This document shows positions 33,148 through 41,135 of a stretch of DNA of 46,644 nucleotides, in pieces. Position 1 is the stretch's first letter, and each line of letters begins with the position of its first letter. The notes below the pieces were generated by a model, which was not told the DNA's origin, did no database searches, and saw only the letters and a program-made list of their open reading frames with translations. The position numbers were made by a program, and so were the translations under genes. Source of the DNA: DATHSY01 sp046729855 (lineage in GTDB: Bacteria > Actinomycetota > UBA4738 > HRBIN12); NCBI GenBank assembly GCA_046729855.1, contig JBKPHM010000021.1:1-46644 (forward strand), given 5' to 3'.

Positions 33148-33708
33148 ATGGCGACGATGCCCAGGGCGTTCGTGGGAGGGGGCGACGGCGTGTCGCACGG
33201 AGGCGAGCCTGCCGTGGACTCCTCGGAGACGTTCGAGGAGTTCTACGCTCGCGAGTTCCCGGCGATCGTCGCGCTCGCCTACGCGCTGTCCGGGAGCCGC
33301 ACCGCATCGGAGGACCTCGCCCGGGAGGCCCTCCTGGCCGCCCATGGCGACTGGGACCGCGTGGGCGGGTTCGAACGCCCCGACGTCTGGGTGCGCCGGG
33401 ACGTGACGAACCTCTCGATGTCGATGTTCCGCCATCGCTACGCCGAGGCGAAGGCGCTAGCGCGGCTCGCCTTGGGAACCGCGACCACGATGCCGGCACT
33501 GGATGCCGACGACGCCGAGTTCTGGGCGGCCGTCCGGTCCCTTCCGCGACGACAGGCGCAGGTCATCGCGTTCCGCTATCTGGACGATCGATCGGTCGCC
33601 GAGATCGCCGAGATCCTCGGTACCGCGACCGGCACGGTGAAGAAGCACCTGTACGACGGGCGGCGGGCCGTGGCCCACCGCCTGAGGCTCGAGGAGGACG
33701 ACCGATGA
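33148..33708 (+). CDS. ECF sigma factor (SigE-like)
   Basis: A 186-residue ECF sigma factor. ATG 33148 has GGTGGAG 5 bases upstream. Region 2 (about 28-100) reads FEEFYAREFPAIVALAYALS, ASEDLAREALLAAHGDWDRV, then DVWVRRDVTNLSMSMFRHRY. Region 4 (about 128-180) reads LPRRQAQVIAFRYLDDRSVA, EIAEILGTATGTVKKHLYDG, RRAVAHRL. The basic recognition helix (GTVKKHLYDGRRAV) is intact, unlike that of the kinase-sigma fusion. The layout matches SigE/SigM-like Streptomyces factors. Its stop codon overlaps the next start as ATGA, so it is translated together with the membrane protein that likely controls it. Confidence 0.87.
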   Translation: MATMPRAFVGGGDGVSHGGEPAVDSSETFEEFYAREFPAIVALAYALSGSRTASEDLAREALLAAHGDWDRVGGFERPDVWVRRDVTNLSMSMFRHRYAEAKALARLALGTATTMPALDADDAEFWAAVRSLPRRQAQVIAFRYLDDRSVAEIAEILGTATGTVKKHLYDGRRAVAHRLRLEEDDR

Positions 33709-34592
33709 GATTCGACGAGCGTGCTCGACGGGCCGCGCAGGGCATCCACCGCGCCGTGGAGGTGATGGAGATGTCGAACACGAAGACACCGCAGAGGCTC
33801 ACGCGCTTCGATCAGTACCGCGCGCGGACGTCGAGGAACCAACGCATCGCGGCGATCGCCGTGGGCGTCGGGGTGCCGCTCCTGCTCTTGGTCGGCGCCG
33901 TACGCTTCCTGGGGTCCGATGCCGATCCGAAGGCGCCCCTCGCACCGCCGTCGACGTCGGTGTCGCCGACACCTGTGAGCGGCCGTACCCGCGTTTTCGA
34001 GGCGCCATTCACGTACACGCTGCCCGCCGGCTGGACGGTCTCGGACGGCTCCTGGGTGGTCTCGCTGCGTCCGCCCGAAGCGCCGTTGGGATGGTCGGAC
34101 GACCTCTACGTCTTCAGCAGCTTCGTGCCGGCAAGGTCTGACTGTTCCGCTCGGCCGAAGCGGGAAGTCGGCCGGTCGAGCGACGCGATGACGAGCTGGC
34201 TATCGACCCACCCGGCGCTCGACGCCACGACACCCCGAGAGGTGACGCTCGGCGGGGCCACCGGGAGCTGGGTGGACGTCGAGCTTGCCGACGACTGGGT
34301 CCAGACCTGCGCGACCGGGCTCACGCTCGTCATAGGTGACCGCGGGGGGATGTGGTCGATCGCCCGGAACGAGAAGATTCGTTTCTACGTGCTCGACCTT
34401 CCCGCCGGCGACACCGTCACGATCGTGATCAATGCCATTGACGCGAGGTACTTCGACGACGTGATCGACCTGGCTGCGCCGGTCGTGGAGTCGTTCATCT
34501 TCGCCGGCTGTCCAAGGGACACACGACGTACCTGGTCCGCTCCATATCGGGACGTCTGCGAAAGATGCCGTAGGCCGATCGGCCCATGTTGA
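33705..34592 (+). CDS. membrane protein, probable anti-sigma partner
   Basis: A 295-residue protein with a basic cytoplasmic N-terminus (1-46), one membrane helix (47-69), a Pro/Ser/Thr linker and an outer domain of about 190 residues. The outer domain is beta-rich with several Trp (PFTYTLPAGWTVSDGSWVVS, GSWVDVELADDWVQTCATGL). It has no zinc anti-sigma motif and no named domain that I recognise. The ATGA overlap with the ECF gene and the single-pass topology support a sigma-regulating role. The last 25 residues (RRTWSAPYRDVCERCRRPIG) are Cys/Arg-rich and look atypical. They could reflect a late frameshift, since the frame ends within the leader of the next gene. Confidence 0.65.
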   Translation: MRFDERARRAAQGIHRAVEVMEMSNTKTPQRLTRFDQYRARTSRNQRIAAIAVGVGVPLLLLVGAVRFLGSDADPKAPLAPPSTSVSPTPVSGRTRVFEAPFTYTLPAGWTVSDGSWVVSLRPPEAPLGWSDDLYVFSSFVPARSDCSARPKREVGRSSDAMTSWLSTHPALDATTPREVTLGGATGSWVDVELADDWVQTCATGLTLVIGDRGGMWSIARNEKIRFYVLDLPAGDTVTIVINAIDARYFDDVIDLAAPVVESFIFAGCPRDTRRTWSAPYRDVCERCRRPIGPC

Positions 34593-34639
34593 CCTGCGGG
34601 GCCCTGCTCCCGAATACTGAGGCCGACAAGTTCATCCCC

Positions 34640-35392
34640 ATGGCCGAAGTACTCTCCGCGATGCAGGCGGATCTGGCCCCGCGCGCCGGGGTTGGTGCCG
34701 CGTTGCGCCGCGCCCGTGAGGCGCGCGGTCTGTCGCTGAACGACGTGGCGCAGACGACCAGGATCCAATCGCGCTATCTCCGGGCGCTGGAGGAGGACGC
34801 CCCCGAGGACGACTTCCCCGGGCAGGTGTACGCCCGGTTCTTCTTACGCGAGTACGCCCGCAGCCTCGAACTCGATGACGCGGCGCTGATGACCATGCTC
34901 GACGCCCGAGTGAAGCGCCAGGCCCCGCGGATCGAGCCGATCCGCGAGTTGGTCGCACCGCGGCGCTGGGCGCACCGCCTCATGACGATCCTGGCCCTGG
35001 GCCTGCTCATCGGGCTTGTGGCCGCCACGGTCGCGAACTCGCGGCTGGGGCAGCGCGGCCTCCGCGACGTCGGGCCGCCTGTGGTCGCGGCCCCGGCCCA
35101 CCACCCGAAGGAGGCAGGCGTCCGCTACGGGCGCGACGACGTCCCGATCGTGGCCTGGATCAGGGTGGAGGCCACGACGTTCGTCCGGGTGATCTCCGAC
35201 GGCGAGCGGGATATCAAGCGCTGGGTAGGTGCCGGCGAGGTGCTGCGGCCGGTCGCCTCGTCGACGATGCAGGTGATCGTGGACGATCCCGAGGCCGTCC
35301 AGCTCCGCGTCAACGGTCAGCCGATCGAGGCGACGGCCGACGTCCTGCGGGCTCGTTTCGTGAGCGAACGCGGCCGCGTGGTGCGCGTGTAG
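34640..35392 (+). CDS. RodZ-like HTH membrane protein
   Basis: A protein of about 250 residues with the RodZ order of parts. The N-terminal HTH_25 Xre-type domain (16-80) contains VGAALRRAREARGLSLNDVA, YLRALEEDAPEDDFPGQVYA and RFFLREYARSLELDD. A basic juxtamembrane stretch and a membrane helix (113-133) follow. The outer DUF4115-like domain (about 170-245) contains AWIRVEATTFVRVISDGE, GEVLRPVASSTMQVIVDD and AVQLRVNGQPIE. RodZ links MreB to the wall machinery in rods; in actinobacteria without mre genes such proteins have other, unknown roles. The start is uncertain: ATG 34640 or 34661, or the upstream 34586, which would overlap the previous gene by 7 bases. Confidence 0.8.
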   Translation: MAEVLSAMQADLAPRAGVGAALRRAREARGLSLNDVAQTTRIQSRYLRALEEDAPEDDFPGQVYARFFLREYARSLELDDAALMTMLDARVKRQAPRIEPIRELVAPRRWAHRLMTILALGLLIGLVAATVANSRLGQRGLRDVGPPVVAAPAHHPKEAGVRYGRDDVPIVAWIRVEATTFVRVISDGERDIKRWVGAGEVLRPVASSTMQVIVDDPEAVQLRVNGQPIEATADVLRARFVSERGRVVRV

Positions 35393-35395
35393 CCC

Positions 35396-35424
35396 TTGCC
35401 GGAATCGAACGTACGTTCTATCCT
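35396..35424 (+). promoter_or_regulatory. promoter with LexA-like (SOS) box in the spacer
   Basis: TTGCCG (35396-35401) and TATCCT (35419-35424) are spaced by exactly 17 bases. Between them and touching the -10 lies TCGAAC-GTAC-GTTCTA (35405-35420), which matches 10 of 12 arm bases of the actinobacterial LexA box TCGAAC-N4-GTTCGA. Its core GAACGTACGTTC is a perfect 12-base palindrome. Repressor bound here would cover the promoter. Transcription should start about 3-4 bases before the ATG at 35435, giving a nearly leaderless mRNA. Confidence 0.75.
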
Positions 35425-35434
35425 CTGAGGTTCC

Positions 35435-36415
35435 ATGTCCGAGCAGCAGCTGTTCGAGATCGCGCGACGCACGTTCGACACGCCCGAGTTCCGCGGGATC
35501 GAGTTCATCGAGGTCGAGGCCAAGTCGATCATCAATCACGTCCCCGGGCGCGGCGTCCCATTCGATTGGAGCATCAACCCGTACCGCGGATGCCTCCATG
35601 CCTGTACCTATTGCTTCGCCCGGCCGACGCACACGTATCTCGACATGAACGCGGGCCGGGACTTCGAGACGAAGATCGTCGTAAAGGTGAACGCGCCCGA
35701 CGTGCTGCGCCGAGAGCTCGCCGCCAAGCGCTGGAAGGGCGAGCACATCGCGATGGGGACCAACACCGACCCGTACCAGCGCGCCGAGGGCCGCTACCGG
35801 CTGATGCCCGGAATCATCCGCGCGCTCACCGACTACCGCAACCCGTTCTCGATCCTGACGAAGGGGACGCTGATCCTACGCGACCTCGAGCTGCTCGTTG
35901 AGGCGTCGTGCGTGACCGACGTCGGCACGGCCTTCTCGATCGGGACGCTCGACGAGGACGCGTGGCGCCGCAGCGAGCCTGGCACGCCGAATCCGCGCAA
36001 GCGGATCGAGGCGGTCAAGGCACTGAACGAGGCCGGCGTGGCCTGTGGGGTCCTGGTCGCGCCGGTCCTGCCCGGGATCACGGACGACCCTCGGCAGCTG
36101 CGGGAGGTCGTCGAGGCGGCGATCGACGCCGGCGCGACGCACGTGACGCCGATCCTGTTGCACCTGCGTCCCGGCGTCCGCGAGGAGTTCCTGCCCTGGC
36201 TCGAGGACCAGTACCCGGATCTGGTCGAGCGGTACCTCCAGATGTACACCAAGCCGTACGGTCCGCCCGACGCACGCAAGGAGCTGACCGCCACCGTGGC
36301 CCAGATCGTCCGCGCGCTCGGAGGCGTCCGCTCCCACCCGTCGGCGCCGAAGCGCTGGACGCCGCCGTCTCGGCCAAAGGACGACGACGGCGAGCAGCTG
36401 AAGCTCGTCATGTGA
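35435..36415 (+). CDS. Rv2578c family radical SAM protein
   Basis: A 326-residue radical SAM enzyme of the Rv2578c/SplB-like family. The iron-sulfur motif is CLHACTYC (CxxxCxxC), preceded by INPYRGCLHACTYCFARPTH. Other family blocks are AMGTNTDPYQRAEGRYRLM, ILTKGTLILRDLELL and APVLPGITDD. The protein is cytoplasmic and full length. The reaction is unknown; spore photoproduct lyase is a distant relative, so a DNA-lesion or nucleic-acid substrate is possible. The upstream LexA-like promoter supports a DNA damage role. GAGG lies 4 bases before the ATG, but if transcription starts where the promoter predicts, this site is largely outside the mRNA. Confidence 0.88.
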   Translation: MSEQQLFEIARRTFDTPEFRGIEFIEVEAKSIINHVPGRGVPFDWSINPYRGCLHACTYCFARPTHTYLDMNAGRDFETKIVVKVNAPDVLRRELAAKRWKGEHIAMGTNTDPYQRAEGRYRLMPGIIRALTDYRNPFSILTKGTLILRDLELLVEASCVTDVGTAFSIGTLDEDAWRRSEPGTPNPRKRIEAVKALNEAGVACGVLVAPVLPGITDDPRQLREVVEAAIDAGATHVTPILLHLRPGVREEFLPWLEDQYPDLVERYLQMYTKPYGPPDARKELTATVAQIVRALGGVRSHPSAPKRWTPPSRPKDDDGEQLKLVM

Positions 36416-36449
36416 CCTGGCGTAAGCGCATGTCCGTTACCCTGGCCAC

Positions 36450-37160
36450 GTGCGAGGGATGGACCGCCTGCTCGAGCTTCAGGACACAGATTCGGCGATC
36501 GACCGACTCGAGGCGCGCAGGCAGCAGCTGGAGGGCGGCGAGGAGAGGCGCGCCGCACGGACGGCGATGGAGGACGCAGAGGGACGCCTCGGCGAGCTGC
36601 GTCTCGCGCTGGACGAGCTCGCCCGGGACCAGCGGCGGCTCGAACGCGACGTCGACTCGATGACCCAGAAGGCCGACGCCGAGCAGAAACGCCTGTACGA
36701 CGGCAGCATCGTGAATGTGAAAGAGCTCGAGGCGCTCCAGCACGAGATCGCGAGCGTCAAGGAACGGCGGTCGCGCACCGAGGACGAGCTGCTGGAGGTC
36801 ATGGAGCGTCGCGAGGACCTCGAGGCACGGATCGCCGTCGCCGAGGAGGAGACGACGGGCGCGCGCACGCGCGTCGAGGCGCTGGCCGGCGAGTCCGCAA
36901 GGGAGCTCGAACACATCGAAGCGGAGCTACGAGCGCGACGAGCCGCTCGCCAGGCCCTGGGGCCGGAGATCGATGAGGAGCTGCTCGAGCTCTACGACGA
37001 CCTCCGTGCACAGAAGAAAGGGATCGGCGCAGCCGCCCTCGTCGACGGCGTCTGCCAGGCGTGCCACGAGAAGCTTTCGGCGATGGAGATCGACCGGCTC
37101 AAGAAGAGCGACGGCATCAGGCGGTGCGAGTACTGCCGGCGGATCCTGGTTTTCGCCTGA
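36450..37160 (+). CDS. coiled-coil protein with C4 zinc ribbon (CT398/CdsZ-like)
   Basis: A 236-residue protein. Residues about 5-180 form long charged coiled coils (LLELQDTDSAIDRLEARRQQ, KRLYDGSIVNVKELEALQHE, RRSRTEDELLEVMERREDLE). The C-terminus is a C4-type zinc ribbon with CQACHEKL and CEYCRRIL. The family is widespread next to RNase H genes in actinobacteria; a nucleic-acid or protein-scaffold role is supposed but unproven. GTG 36450 or ATG 36459 may be the start, and the family usually begins MDRLLELQ (36459). The end overlaps the next gene by about 37 bases. Confidence 0.85.
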   Translation: MRGMDRLLELQDTDSAIDRLEARRQQLEGGEERRAARTAMEDAEGRLGELRLALDELARDQRRLERDVDSMTQKADAEQKRLYDGSIVNVKELEALQHEIASVKERRSRTEDELLEVMERREDLEARIAVAEEETTGARTRVEALAGESARELEHIEAELRARRAARQALGPEIDEELLELYDDLRAQKKGIGAAALVDGVCQACHEKLSAMEIDRLKKSDGIRRCEYCRRILVFA

Positions 37161-37576
37161 TCGTCGCGTGCGACGGGGCCGCCCGGGGCAACCCTGGACC
37201 GGCCGGGATCGGCGTCCACGTCACGGACGACTCCGGGCACACCGTCGGGGAGCTCGCCCGAGGCATCGGCGTGGCGACGAACAACGTCGCCGAGTACACC
37301 GCAGCGATCGAGGGACTCCGCCTGGCCAAGGAGCTCGGCGCACAGGTCGTCCTGCTTCGATCCGACAGCCGGCTCCTGATCGAGCAGCTCGCGGGACGGT
37401 TCAAGGTGCGGAACACCAACCTCCAGCGGCTGCACGCCGAGGCGATGGCGCTCGTGACCGGGTTCGCGTCGGTGACGTTCGAGCATGTGCCACGGGAGCT
37501 CAACGTCCAGGCCGACCGCCTGGCGAACGTCGGCGTGGACGATTGGCTGGCCGAGCAGTCCCGGTACACTTCTTGA
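37124..37576 (+). CDS. ribonuclease HI family protein
   Basis: A protein of about 150 residues with an RNase H fold that removes RNA from RNA-DNA hybrids. Active-site residues visible: Asp in IVACDGAARGNPGPAGIG, Glu in NNVAEYTAAIEGL, Asp in LLRSDSRLLIEQL and the C-terminal Asp in NVQADRLANVGVDDW. Mycobacterial homologues (Rv2228c type) carry an extra acid phosphatase domain, which is missing here. GTG 37124 is the only reasonable in-frame start near the domain, and it overlaps the zinc-ribbon gene. The stop codon ends at 37576, one base before the first paired base of rnpB, so the two genes abut. Confidence 0.85.
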   Translation: MRVLPADPGFRLIVACDGAARGNPGPAGIGVHVTDDSGHTVGELARGIGVATNNVAEYTAAIEGLRLAKELGAQVVLLRSDSRLLIEQLAGRFKVRNTNLQRLHAEAMALVTGFASVTFEHVPRELNVQADRLANVGVDDWLAEQSRYTS

Positions 37577-37964
37577 GGAGGAGCCGGCCGGGCGGCCGCG
37601 GTCGACGTTTCGCGTCGGTCGAGGAAAGTCCGGACTCCACAGGGCAGGGTGCTGGGTAACGCCCAGGCGGGGTGACCCGCGGAAAGCGCCACAGAGAGCA
37701 GACCGCCGCCCTCGAGCGGTAAGGGTGAAACGGTGAGGTAAGAGCTCACCAGCGGGTCGGGTGACCGGCCCGGATCGGCAAGCCCCACCCGGAGCAAGGC
37801 CAAGCAGGGAGCTGGGCGGCCCGTCCAGATAGCTCCCGGGTAGGCCGCACGAGGGGCGCCCGTGGTACCGGGGCGCTCCCGGGGTCGCGCGAGCGGCTCA
37901 GAGAGATGGTCGCCACCGGCCCGCGAGGGCCGCAACAGGATCCGGCTTACAGGCCGACTCCTCC
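37577..37964 (+). ncRNA. rnpB: RNase P RNA, bacterial class A
   Basis: The catalytic RNA that matures tRNA 5' ends. Helix P1 is formed by GGAGGAGCCGGCC (37577-37589) and GGCCGACTCCTCC (37952-37964) with one mismatch. Conserved blocks follow in order: GAGGAAAGTCCGGACTCC, then the GGTAAGGGTGAAACGGTGAG and GTAAGAGCTCACCAG block, and GGCTTACAGG near the 3' end. The length of about 388 bases fits class A. It follows the RNase HI gene without a gap and is probably transcribed from a promoter inside or before that gene. It is convergent with lipA. Confidence 0.95.
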
Positions 37965-37984
37965 AACTACCCGCGCCGGGAGAC

Positions 37985-38956
37985 CTAGGCGAAGGCGGCA
38001 GCTTCCACCGCGCGACGGAACTGCTTGCCCGCGTGGTACGAGCTCCTCACGAGCGGCCCGGCCTCGACGTGCGCGATTCCGAGGGTCTCTCCGAACCCCT
38101 TCCATTGCGCGAACTCGTCCGGCGTGACCCATCGGTCCACGGGCAGGTGGAACGACGACGGCCGCAGGTACTGTCCGATCGTAACGATGTCGCAGCCGGC
38201 ATCAGCGAGATCCTGCAGCGCGACCGGGATCTCGTCCGGTCGCTCGCCCATCCCCAGGATCAGGTTCGACTTCGTCACCTGACCGGAACGGACGCGCTTG
38301 GCGATGCGGAGCACGTCGAGCGAACGGTCGTAGCCAAACGCGGGCCGGATCCGGGCGTGGAGCCGCCGGACCGTCTCGAGGTTGTGGGCGAATACGTCGG
38401 GCTCGGCGTCGAGGACCGTGGCGATGTCGCGCTCGCCGCCCTTCAGGTCCGACGGTAGTACCTCGACGCCGCAGCCTGGCACCGCTTCGCGCACCGCCCG
38501 GATTGTGGCGGCCCAGACTCGAGCGCCGCCGTCGGATAGGTCGTCGCGCGCGACCCCGGTGATCACGACGAACCGCAGGCCCATCTCGCGGACCGCCTCA
38601 GCGACGCGCGCCGGCTCGGCCTCGTCCACGGGATCGGGCTTGGCCGTCATCACATCGCAGAACCCGCAGCGCCGGGTGCACCGGTCGCCGAGGATCAGGA
38701 ACGTCGCCTCCCGCTCCTCCCAGCACTCGTGGATGTTCGGGCAGGAGGCCTCCTCGCATACGGTGTGGAGCGAACGCTGCCGCATCAGGTGCTTCAGCTC
38801 GTGGTAGTTCGGCCCCGTCTGAAGCTTCACCTTCAGCCACGGCGGCTTGCGGCCGTCGGGCGCCGGCGTCCCGGAGGTGGTCGAGACGATCGGCAGGTAC
38901 AGCCGCCGCTTGTGCGGGTTGTGGTCGCGGGCCGGCATCTCATCCAGTCTATTCAC
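37985..38956 (-). CDS. lipA: lipoyl synthase
   Basis: A 323-residue radical SAM enzyme that inserts two sulfurs into octanoyl-protein to make lipoyl groups. The auxiliary cluster motif CEEASCPNIHECW (CX4CX5C) and the radical SAM motif CTRRCGFC are both present, with VVITGVARDDLSDGGA and the C-terminal family block GPLVRSSYHAGKQF. GTG 38956 is the start, with AGGAG 5 bases upstream. It is the last gene of the E1 alpha-E1 beta-lipA run, 24 bases after E1 beta. The partner lipB lies 7 kb away, next to E2. Confidence 0.95.
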   Translation of the reverse strand: MNRLDEMPARDHNPHKRRLYLPIVSTTSGTPAPDGRKPPWLKVKLQTGPNYHELKHLMRQRSLHTVCEEASCPNIHECWEEREATFLILGDRCTRRCGFCDVMTAKPDPVDEAEPARVAEAVREMGLRFVVITGVARDDLSDGGARVWAATIRAVREAVPGCGVEVLPSDLKGGERDIATVLDAEPDVFAHNLETVRRLHARIRPAFGYDRSLDVLRIAKRVRSGQVTKSNLILGMGERPDEIPVALQDLADAGCDIVTIGQYLRPSSFHLPVDRWVTPDEFAQWKGFGETLGIAHVEAGPLVRSSYHAGKQFRRAVEAAAFA

Positions 38957-38980
38957 GGGTCTCCTGCGGGAGGGGCGCCG

Positions 38981-39967
38981 CTAGAAGCGCGCGAGCTCGA
39001 GCATCCGCTCGTAGATCCGTTCGCTGTCGGGCATGAATGCGTGCTCGAGCGCCGCCGCGAACGGCATCGCCGGCACATCCGGCCCACCGATCCGCACGAG
39101 CGGGCCGTCCAGGTCGAACATCGCTTCCTCGGCGATCGTGGAGACGATCTCCGCGCCCGCCCCGTACGTTCGGTTGTCCTCGTAGACGACCATCGCCTTG
39201 CCCGTCTTGCGGACGCTCCCGAGGATCGTCTCTTTGTCGAGCGGCGCGATCGTCCGAACGTCGACGACCTCCGCCGTCATGCCCGCCTCCTGCTCGAGCC
39301 GAGCGGCCGCGTCGAGGCACTGGTGGAGCATCAGGCCGTACGCCACCACGGTGAGGTCGTCCCCCTCGCGCTTCACGTCCGCCTTGCCGATCGGCACCGT
39401 ATATGGCTCCTCCGGCACGTCGCCTTTGACGAGCCGGTACGTCTTCTTGTGCTCCAGGTAGAGCACGGGGTCTGGGTCACGGATCGCGGCCCGCAGCAGC
39501 CCCGCGGCGTCGTACGGCGTGGACGGCGTGACGACCTTGAGCCCGGGGATATGGCCGTAGAACGCCTCGATCGATTGGGAGTGATAGAGAGCACCGTGGA
39601 TCCCGCCGCCCCACGGGACGCGGATCACCATCGGGAGCCCGAAGTCGCCGTTCGTCCGGTAGCGCATCCGGGCGACCTCCGAGAGGATCTGGTCGAACGC
39701 CGGATGGATGAAGTCGGCGAACTCGATCTCCGCCACGGGGAGCAGGCCGTGCAGCGCCATCCCCGCCGCGACGCCGACGATCGCAGACTCGGCCAACGGC
39801 GCGTCGATTACTCGCTGCTCGCCGAACTCGTCGAGGAACCCCTTCGTGATCCGGAAGACGCCGCCGCGGGCTCCGATGTCCTCGCCGAGTACGACGACCC
39901 GCTCGTCCGCGGCCATCTCGTCGTGGAGGGTGTCGTGGATCGCCGTGACGACGTTCTTCTCTGTCAC
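38981..39967 (-). CDS. 2-oxoacid dehydrogenase E1 beta subunit
   Basis: A 328-residue transketolase-like subunit of a branched-chain 2-oxoacid (or pyruvate) dehydrogenase. It shows VVLGEDIGARGGVFRITKGF, DAPLAESAIVGVAAGMAL, EIEFADFIHPAFDQILSE and RVPWGGGIHGALYHSQS, all typical of BCKDH E1 beta. GTG 39967 overlaps the stop of E1 alpha as GTGA, which fixes the start and implies coupled translation. The subunit completes the thiamine diphosphate site with E1 alpha. Specificity (branched-chain versus pyruvate or acetoin) cannot be settled by eye; branched-chain is favoured. Confidence 0.92.
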   Translation of the reverse strand: MTEKNVVTAIHDTLHDEMAADERVVVLGEDIGARGGVFRITKGFLDEFGEQRVIDAPLAESAIVGVAAGMALHGLLPVAEIEFADFIHPAFDQILSEVARMRYRTNGDFGLPMVIRVPWGGGIHGALYHSQSIEAFYGHIPGLKVVTPSTPYDAAGLLRAAIRDPDPVLYLEHKKTYRLVKGDVPEEPYTVPIGKADVKREGDDLTVVAYGLMLHQCLDAAARLEQEAGMTAEVVDVRTIAPLDKETILGSVRKTGKAMVVYEDNRTYGAGAEIVSTIAEEAMFDLDGPLVRIGGPDVPAMPFAAALEHAFMPDSERIYERMLELARF

Positions 39968-40989
39968 GCCGGGGCGTCCTCCTCCGCGGCGAATACGTGC
40001 AGGCCGAGCGTCTCCGGGTCGGGGTCGGCGGCGCTCCACGCTTCGTCGATCTGGGCGTCGACCTCGCTCTTCACGTCGGCCGCGATCGCATCGAGGCCGG
40101 CATCGTCGGTGATCGCGTGGTCCTTGAGATATGCCGCGAACCTGCTCAGCGGGTCGCGGTGCTTCGCCTCCTCCACCTCCTCGCGGCTCCGGTACGTCCG
40201 GTCATCGTCATCCGAGGTGTGCGGGAAGAAGCGGTATGTCTTGGCCTCGATCAGGGTCGGCCCGTCCCCCGCCCGGGCACGTTCGACCGCCTCGCGCATC
40301 GCGGCGTAGCTCGCCAGGACGTCGTTGCCGTCGACGACCACTCCAGGAAAGCCGTAGCCGGCGGCGCGATCGGCGACGTTCTCGACGGCCATCTGCTTCT
40401 CCTGCCCGACCGAGATTGCGTACAGGTTGTTCTCGCAGACGAAGACCACGGGAAGCTTGTGGATGCCTGCGAAGTTCAGGCCCTCGTGCCAGTCGCCCTC
40501 GCTCGTCGCGCCCTCGCCGAACCAGCAGGCCGCGACGGCGTCCTCGCCGCGGAGCTTCATCGCATATGCGACGCCGGCCGCGTGCGGGATCTGCGTCCCA
40601 ATCGGCGAGGAGTGCGAGACGATATTGAGGCGCCGGGATCCCCAGTGCGACGGCATCTGCCGCCCGCCCGACGACGGATCGTCCGCCTTCGCGAACACCC
40701 CCAGGAAGATGTCCTTCGGCGTGAACCCCGCGACCAGCACCACCGCGAGATCCCGATAGTACGGGACCCAGACGTCGCGGCCGCGTTCGAGCGCCCAGGC
40801 CGTGCCGACCTGACAGCCCTCGTGGCCGGAGACCGGCACCACGAACGGCGCCTTGCCCTGTCTGTTGAGGCGGAAGGCGGCCTCGTCGCAGGCGCGGGCC
40901 GTCGCCATGAAGCGATACATCGAGAGGAGGTCTTCAACGGTGAGACCGAGGGCTTCGTGCGATGTCTCGGGACCTACTCGGGTCGCCAC
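39964..40989 (-). CDS. 2-oxoacid dehydrogenase E1 alpha subunit
   Basis: A 341-residue thiamine diphosphate-binding subunit. The cofactor motif runs from CWFGEGATSEGDWHEGLNFA to FVCENNLYAIS, and the family blocks SGHEGCQVGTAWAL, DVWVPYYRDLAVVL and the phosphorylation-loop-like YRFFPHTSDDDDRTYR fit BCKDH E1 alpha. It catalyses decarboxylation of the oxoacid and passes the acyl group to lipoyl-E2. The start is GTG 40989 with GGAAGGTGAT before it. It is the first gene of this minus-strand run and lies back to back with the copper cassette. Confidence 0.92.
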   Translation of the reverse strand: MATRVGPETSHEALGLTVEDLLSMYRFMATARACDEAAFRLNRQGKAPFVVPVSGHEGCQVGTAWALERGRDVWVPYYRDLAVVLVAGFTPKDIFLGVFAKADDPSSGGRQMPSHWGSRRLNIVSHSSPIGTQIPHAAGVAYAMKLRGEDAVAACWFGEGATSEGDWHEGLNFAGIHKLPVVFVCENNLYAISVGQEKQMAVENVADRAAGYGFPGVVVDGNDVLASYAAMREAVERARAGDGPTLIEAKTYRFFPHTSDDDDRTYRSREEVEEAKHRDPLSRFAAYLKDHAITDDAGLDAIAADVKSEVDAQIDEAWSAADPDPETLGLHVFAAEEDAPA

Positions 40990-41071
40990 ATCACCTTCCT
41001 CCGCGCCGCGAGTCTAGCATCGGGGTAACCACTGATTACCCCGGAGCGCTCGCCGATAGACCGTCCCTGGT

Positions 41072-41099
41072 GGTATGGGATACCCCCCTAGGGTATAAT
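41072..41099 (+). promoter_or_regulatory. CsoR-type copper operator overlapping TATAAT
   Basis: GGTAT-GGG-ATACC (41072-41084) is an inverted repeat whose right arm is shared with a second one, ATACCC-CCCTA-GGGTAT (41080-41096). The latter matches the A/T-flanked GC-rich palindrome of CsoR operators. A perfect TATAAT (41094-41099) starts inside its right end, so repressor binding should block polymerase. The csoR start codon is 37 bases downstream. Cu(I) binding to CsoR would release the promoter. Confidence 0.8.
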
Positions 41100-41135
41100 A
41101 AATGAGGCTAGGGCTTCGAGCGGACGGGAGTGCGG

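Noticed and set aside
33705..34592. Partner of the ECF as a zinc anti-sigma (ZAS) protein
   Set aside because: No HxxxCxxC motif is present; only topology and gene overlap support the role, so it is annotated as a probable partner only.
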